From assembly GCA_003598085.1 (NCBI GenBank), contig QZKU01000009.1, positions 1 to 26,618 of the forward strand: a DNA stretch of 26,618 nt. The letters run 5' to 3'. A model generated the notes under the pieces. That model worked only from the letters and a program-made list of their open reading frames with translations. It was not told where the DNA came from and made no database searches. Made by a program: the position numbers and the translations under genes. This DNA is from Candidatus Abyssobacteria bacterium SURF_5 (GTDB lineage Bacteria; Abyssobacteria; SURF-5). Every line of letters starts with the position of its first letter. Positions within the stretch are counted from its first letter, which is position 1. Below are positions 23,891-26,618 of the stretch, piece by piece.

Positions 23891-26446
23891 TTGGCATTTA
23901 TCGTTCTCCTGCTGTTTTTCATTACCGGCGCCGTCGGACTGGCTTTCGAAGTCCTTTGGATTCGCATGCTGGTCAATATCTTCGGGACTACCGTCTACGC
24001 TGTCAGCACGGTCATCTCGTCGTTTTTCGCCGGACTCGCTCTCGGAAGCCATTTGTTTGGCCGCGTGGCGGAGCGGACCAAGAACCCGTTGAGACTGTAT
24101 GCAATTTTGGAATTTTTCGTCGGCATGGCGGCGCTGATGACGCTCGTCGTGCTTACCAGAATGACCGGCGTCTGGGCAACCATCTATTCGCTTGTCGGCA
24201 CCGGATCGATCCTCTATCCGATTTCAAGATTCGCCCTTTGTTTCGTCATTCTCCTGGTTCCCACCACGCTGATGGGCGGCACCTTGCCGGTCCTGTCGAA
24301 ATATTTTGTCCGAAACATGAAGACCCTCGGGTGGAACATGGGCCTTATCTACTCGATCAACACGTTCGGAGCGCTGGTCGGCTGCTTCCTCGTTGGTTTC
24401 ATCTTGATCGAAGCGATCGGGATCCGTGCCACCCTCTTGGCCGGGGTGACTTGCAATGTCTTTGTGGCGGCATGTTCCCTTCTCCTGAGCCTGGGACAGC
24501 AGCAAAGTATTACCGCAATTCCCGAAGCGGCCGACGTGCTGCCGATTCGGGAGGCCGAGCGCGAGAGCCACTACCAATTACTCAGGTTGGTGCCGCTCGC
24601 TTTCGCCGTTTCCGGATTCGCCTCCCTCTCGTACGAGCTTCTGTGGACTCGCATCCTCGTCTACTTCATTGGAGTTCAGACTCACGCCTATACCATTATG
24701 TTGATGACGTTCCTCTTCGGTATCGCCTTCGGCAGCATCGCATTTGCGCGAATTTCCGACCGGAGCAAAGACAACCTGTTCATCTTCGGAATGGTGGAGG
24801 TATTGATCGGGCTCTTTTCCATTATCGGCCTCTTTACGATAGGACGCCTCTCCAATATCTCCGACTACTTGACAAGCTCGGGTTTCATCACATCATGGTG
24901 GCATTATGCGGGCGTGAAATTCATCATCTCGGCTATCTTCATGCTTCTCCCCACGTTCCTCATCGGCGGCACGTTCCCGCTCGTCTCAAAGCTCGTTGTC
25001 AAAAGCCTCAACCAGGTGAGCACAAGCGTCGGCAAAATTTACGCCCTCAACACTGTCGGCGGGATCTTCGGCTCCGTTCTGACCGGCTTTATCATCCTCC
25101 CCCTGCTCGGAGTCAAAAATAGCGTCCTCCTAGTCGTCTCGCTCAATGTTGTCCTCGGTTTCCTCCTGATTTTGGGCTCGTCACAACGAAGAAGTTTCCC
25201 GGGACTCGCGGCGAACATGCTGGGAATGCTCGTCTTCGTGCCTGTCTTCTTCTTTGCGACGGTCGACCAACCAATCCTCAGCGAATGGAATCGCCAGCGC
25301 CGGGGCGGCAAGTACGATGTCCTGTACTCGAAGGAAGGAATCGAGTGCACTCTGTCCGTGCTCCTCAACCGGATCAACGGCGCTCGCGAGCTCAATATCA
25401 ACGGCCAATCGACCGCATACACCAGCTATCGCGATATCCAGGTCCATAAAATGCTTGTTCACGTCCCGATGCTCCTGCATCCCGACCCGCGCGAGGTGCT
25501 GGTCGTCGGATTCGGCATGGGGTGCACCAGTTATGAAGCCACTTTATACGAAAACTCGCACGTTACCTGCGTCGAACTGGTAAAGGACGAAACAGAAGCG
25601 GCTCGGTTCTTCGAGGACCTCAACAAGAACGTGCTCGAAAACCCGAAATTCACTTTCATACACGACGACGGGCGAAACTATATCCAGCTCAAGGACAGGA
25701 CGTACGATGTCATCTCCTTCAACGCAATCCACCCGCGGCTCAGCCCCGCGCTCTATACCCTCGAATTTTACGAGATGTGCAGGAACAGGATGGGCCCCGA
25801 TAGCCTCATCTGCGCCTGGATGCCTTCAAACTGGCTCAGTGTGCACGAATTCCAGTCGCTCGTGAAAACATTCATCTCGGTCTTCCCAGAGAGCACCCTG
25901 TGGTACTGCAATCCCGATCACGTCGTGCTGGTCGGCGGCCTTAATAAAACCAACATTGATTTCGCTGAGTTTTCCACAAAAATGCGACAGCCCGACATCC
26001 TTGAGTGCCTCAAAGCCTCAAATCTTGACGACCCGTTTTCCCTGGCAGGCACACTCGTGCTCGGACCCAGAGGATTGGAACGCTATTCGGCCGGCGCCCG
26101 GGTGGTCAGCGATAATCATTCACAAGTCGAATTTTCACGCTGTCTCGATTATGGATTGAACGAAGCGGTCTGGGTTCCTCTCCTTGATATCCGACAGCAG
26201 TATCTGGGTGAACTCGCGCAGGTGATTTCTACAAAGGATTCGGCAATCAGAGCAACTCTCCACGACAACATGAAAAGCCTTCCCCTCCTCGTCTCCGCAC
26301 AGATTCTTTCAGACCCGAAATACAACAAACACCGAGAGGCCCTTGAAGATTACAATAAGGCGCTGCTGCTTGCACCCCAAAATAGAAATATTGCTTACTG
26401 GAAAGACATCTCCCAGTTCCAGTTTGTCTCCCAACAGGGTGATTAA
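23891..26446 (+). CDS. Membrane protein fused to a spermidine-synthase-like methyltransferase domain
   Basis: An 851-residue protein of the fused MFS/spermidine-synthase type. About residues 1-470 hold 12-14 membrane helices arranged as a tandem duplication. GLAFEVLWIRMLVNIFG, TTLMGGTLPVLSKYFV and YSINTFGALVGCFLVGF in the first half match SLSYELLWTRILVYFIG, TFLIGGTFPLVSKLVV and YALNTVGGIFGSVLTGF in the second. Residues ~480-730 form a Rossmann methyltransferase-like domain (VVGFGMGCTSYEA, VTCVELVKDETEA, IHDDGRNYI, then YDVISFNAIHPRLSPALYTLEFYEM). The Asp expected of aminopropyl transferases at ISFNA is missing, so polyamine synthesis is doubtful. A TPR-like end (EDYNKALLLAPQNR) closes it. The start is TTG 23891, with GAGGGG upstream. 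The function is unknown. Confidence 0.85.
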   Translation: MAFIVLLLFFITGAVGLAFEVLWIRMLVNIFGTTVYAVSTVISSFFAGLALGSHLFGRVAERTKNPLRLYAILEFFVGMAALMTLVVLTRMTGVWATIYSLVGTGSILYPISRFALCFVILLVPTTLMGGTLPVLSKYFVRNMKTLGWNMGLIYSINTFGALVGCFLVGFILIEAIGIRATLLAGVTCNVFVAACSLLLSLGQQQSITAIPEAADVLPIREAERESHYQLLRLVPLAFAVSGFASLSYELLWTRILVYFIGVQTHAYTIMLMTFLFGIAFGSIAFARISDRSKDNLFIFGMVEVLIGLFSIIGLFTIGRLSNISDYLTSSGFITSWWHYAGVKFIISAIFMLLPTFLIGGTFPLVSKLVVKSLNQVSTSVGKIYALNTVGGIFGSVLTGFIILPLLGVKNSVLLVVSLNVVLGFLLILGSSQRRSFPGLAANMLGMLVFVPVFFFATVDQPILSEWNRQRRGGKYDVLYSKEGIECTLSVLLNRINGARELNINGQSTAYTSYRDIQVHKMLVHVPMLLHPDPREVLVVGFGMGCTSYEATLYENSHVTCVELVKDETEAARFFEDLNKNVLENPKFTFIHDDGRNYIQLKDRTYDVISFNAIHPRLSPALYTLEFYEMCRNRMGPDSLICAWMPSNWLSVHEFQSLVKTFISVFPESTLWYCNPDHVVLVGGLNKTNIDFAEFSTKMRQPDILECLKASNLDDPFSLAGTLVLGPRGLERYSAGARVVSDNHSQVEFSRCLDYGLNEAVWVPLLDIRQQYLGELAQVISTKDSAIRATLHDNMKSLPLLVSAQILSDPKYNKHREALEDYNKALLLAPQNRNIAYWKDISQFQFVSQQGD

Positions 26447-26618
26447 GTCCGCCTTTGGGCAGAAGCCGCAGGGAAGCGGACAATCCCGAAAAAAGCCCTA
26501 AAACTATACCTGATCGGGGGCCAGCGATTCCGCAAACCGGGTGGGGAATTCCCACATAAGTTCTTGAGTTGCCTTAAGTAATCCCACCAGCAGATTTCTT
26601 GAGCAAAGTCGCGATCAA
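26447..26618. other. Right-edge non-coding sequence with two weak hairpins
   Basis: GTCCGC (26447-26452) and GCGGAC (26476-26481) form a stem directly after the last stop codon. GTGGG-GAATT-CCCAC (26541-26555) forms a second. Neither has a T-run, so termination is uncertain. No gene start is seen before the edge. Confidence 0.35.

Overview
The window is a stretch of moderately GC-rich bacterial chromosome from a Gram-negative organism. Two lipobox lipoproteins, a secreted CsgG-like protein and consensus sigma-70 type promoters support this. Oxygen-sensitive-looking proteins (two four-cysteine ferredoxin-domain proteins and a 2-hydroxyacyl-CoA dehydratase-type subunit) sit beside acyl-CoA enzymes (thiolase, enoyl-CoA hydratase, SCP2 protein). 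This suggests an anaerobic or facultative heterotroph, probably from an uncultured lineage. I cannot name the species. There are no rRNA, tRNA, CRISPR, transposase or phage genes.

Layout. 1-562: an AT-rich membrane-protein gene, open to the left edge and unlike the rest in composition. 563-886: a gap with an intrinsic terminator and an extended -10 promoter. 887-5517: a YkgJ-type cysteine-cluster protein, carB and a zinc-dependent medium-chain dehydrogenase, all on +. 5580-5609: a 13-bp inverted repeat between convergent genes. 5622-9683: a divergent regulon-like block, with two paralogous DUF2148 proteins on - and a TetR-family repressor plus class III aminotransferase on +. The regulator has a perfect TTGACA-N17-TATAAT promoter with a palindrome over the start site. 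9692-9727: a 16-bp stem convergent terminator.

9753-13848 (-): a lone response regulator, a TPR lipoprotein overlapping a 2-hydroxyacyl-CoA dehydratase-like subunit, and a thiolase. 14024-16150 (-): a tightly packed operon of a CsgG-like exported protein, an unrecognised Cys/His-rich 117-aa protein and a membrane protein. Then a TerB-like protein (-), a creatininase-family hydrolase (+), and a translationally coupled HEAT-repeat/DUF1573 lipoprotein pair (+).

20381-26446 (+): an acetolactate-synthase-like ThDP enzyme, an SCP2 protein with a structured 5' leader and an ideal Shine-Dalgarno, an enoyl-CoA hydratase, and an 851-aa fusion of a duplicated membrane domain with a spermidine-synthase-like methyltransferase fold.

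The most interesting points are the paired DUF2148 proteins under a shared regulatory region with an aminotransferase, the structured leader of the SCP2 gene, the dehydratase-like subunit coupled to a lipoprotein, and the unknown Cys/His-rich protein. All functional links are inferred from position and motifs only.
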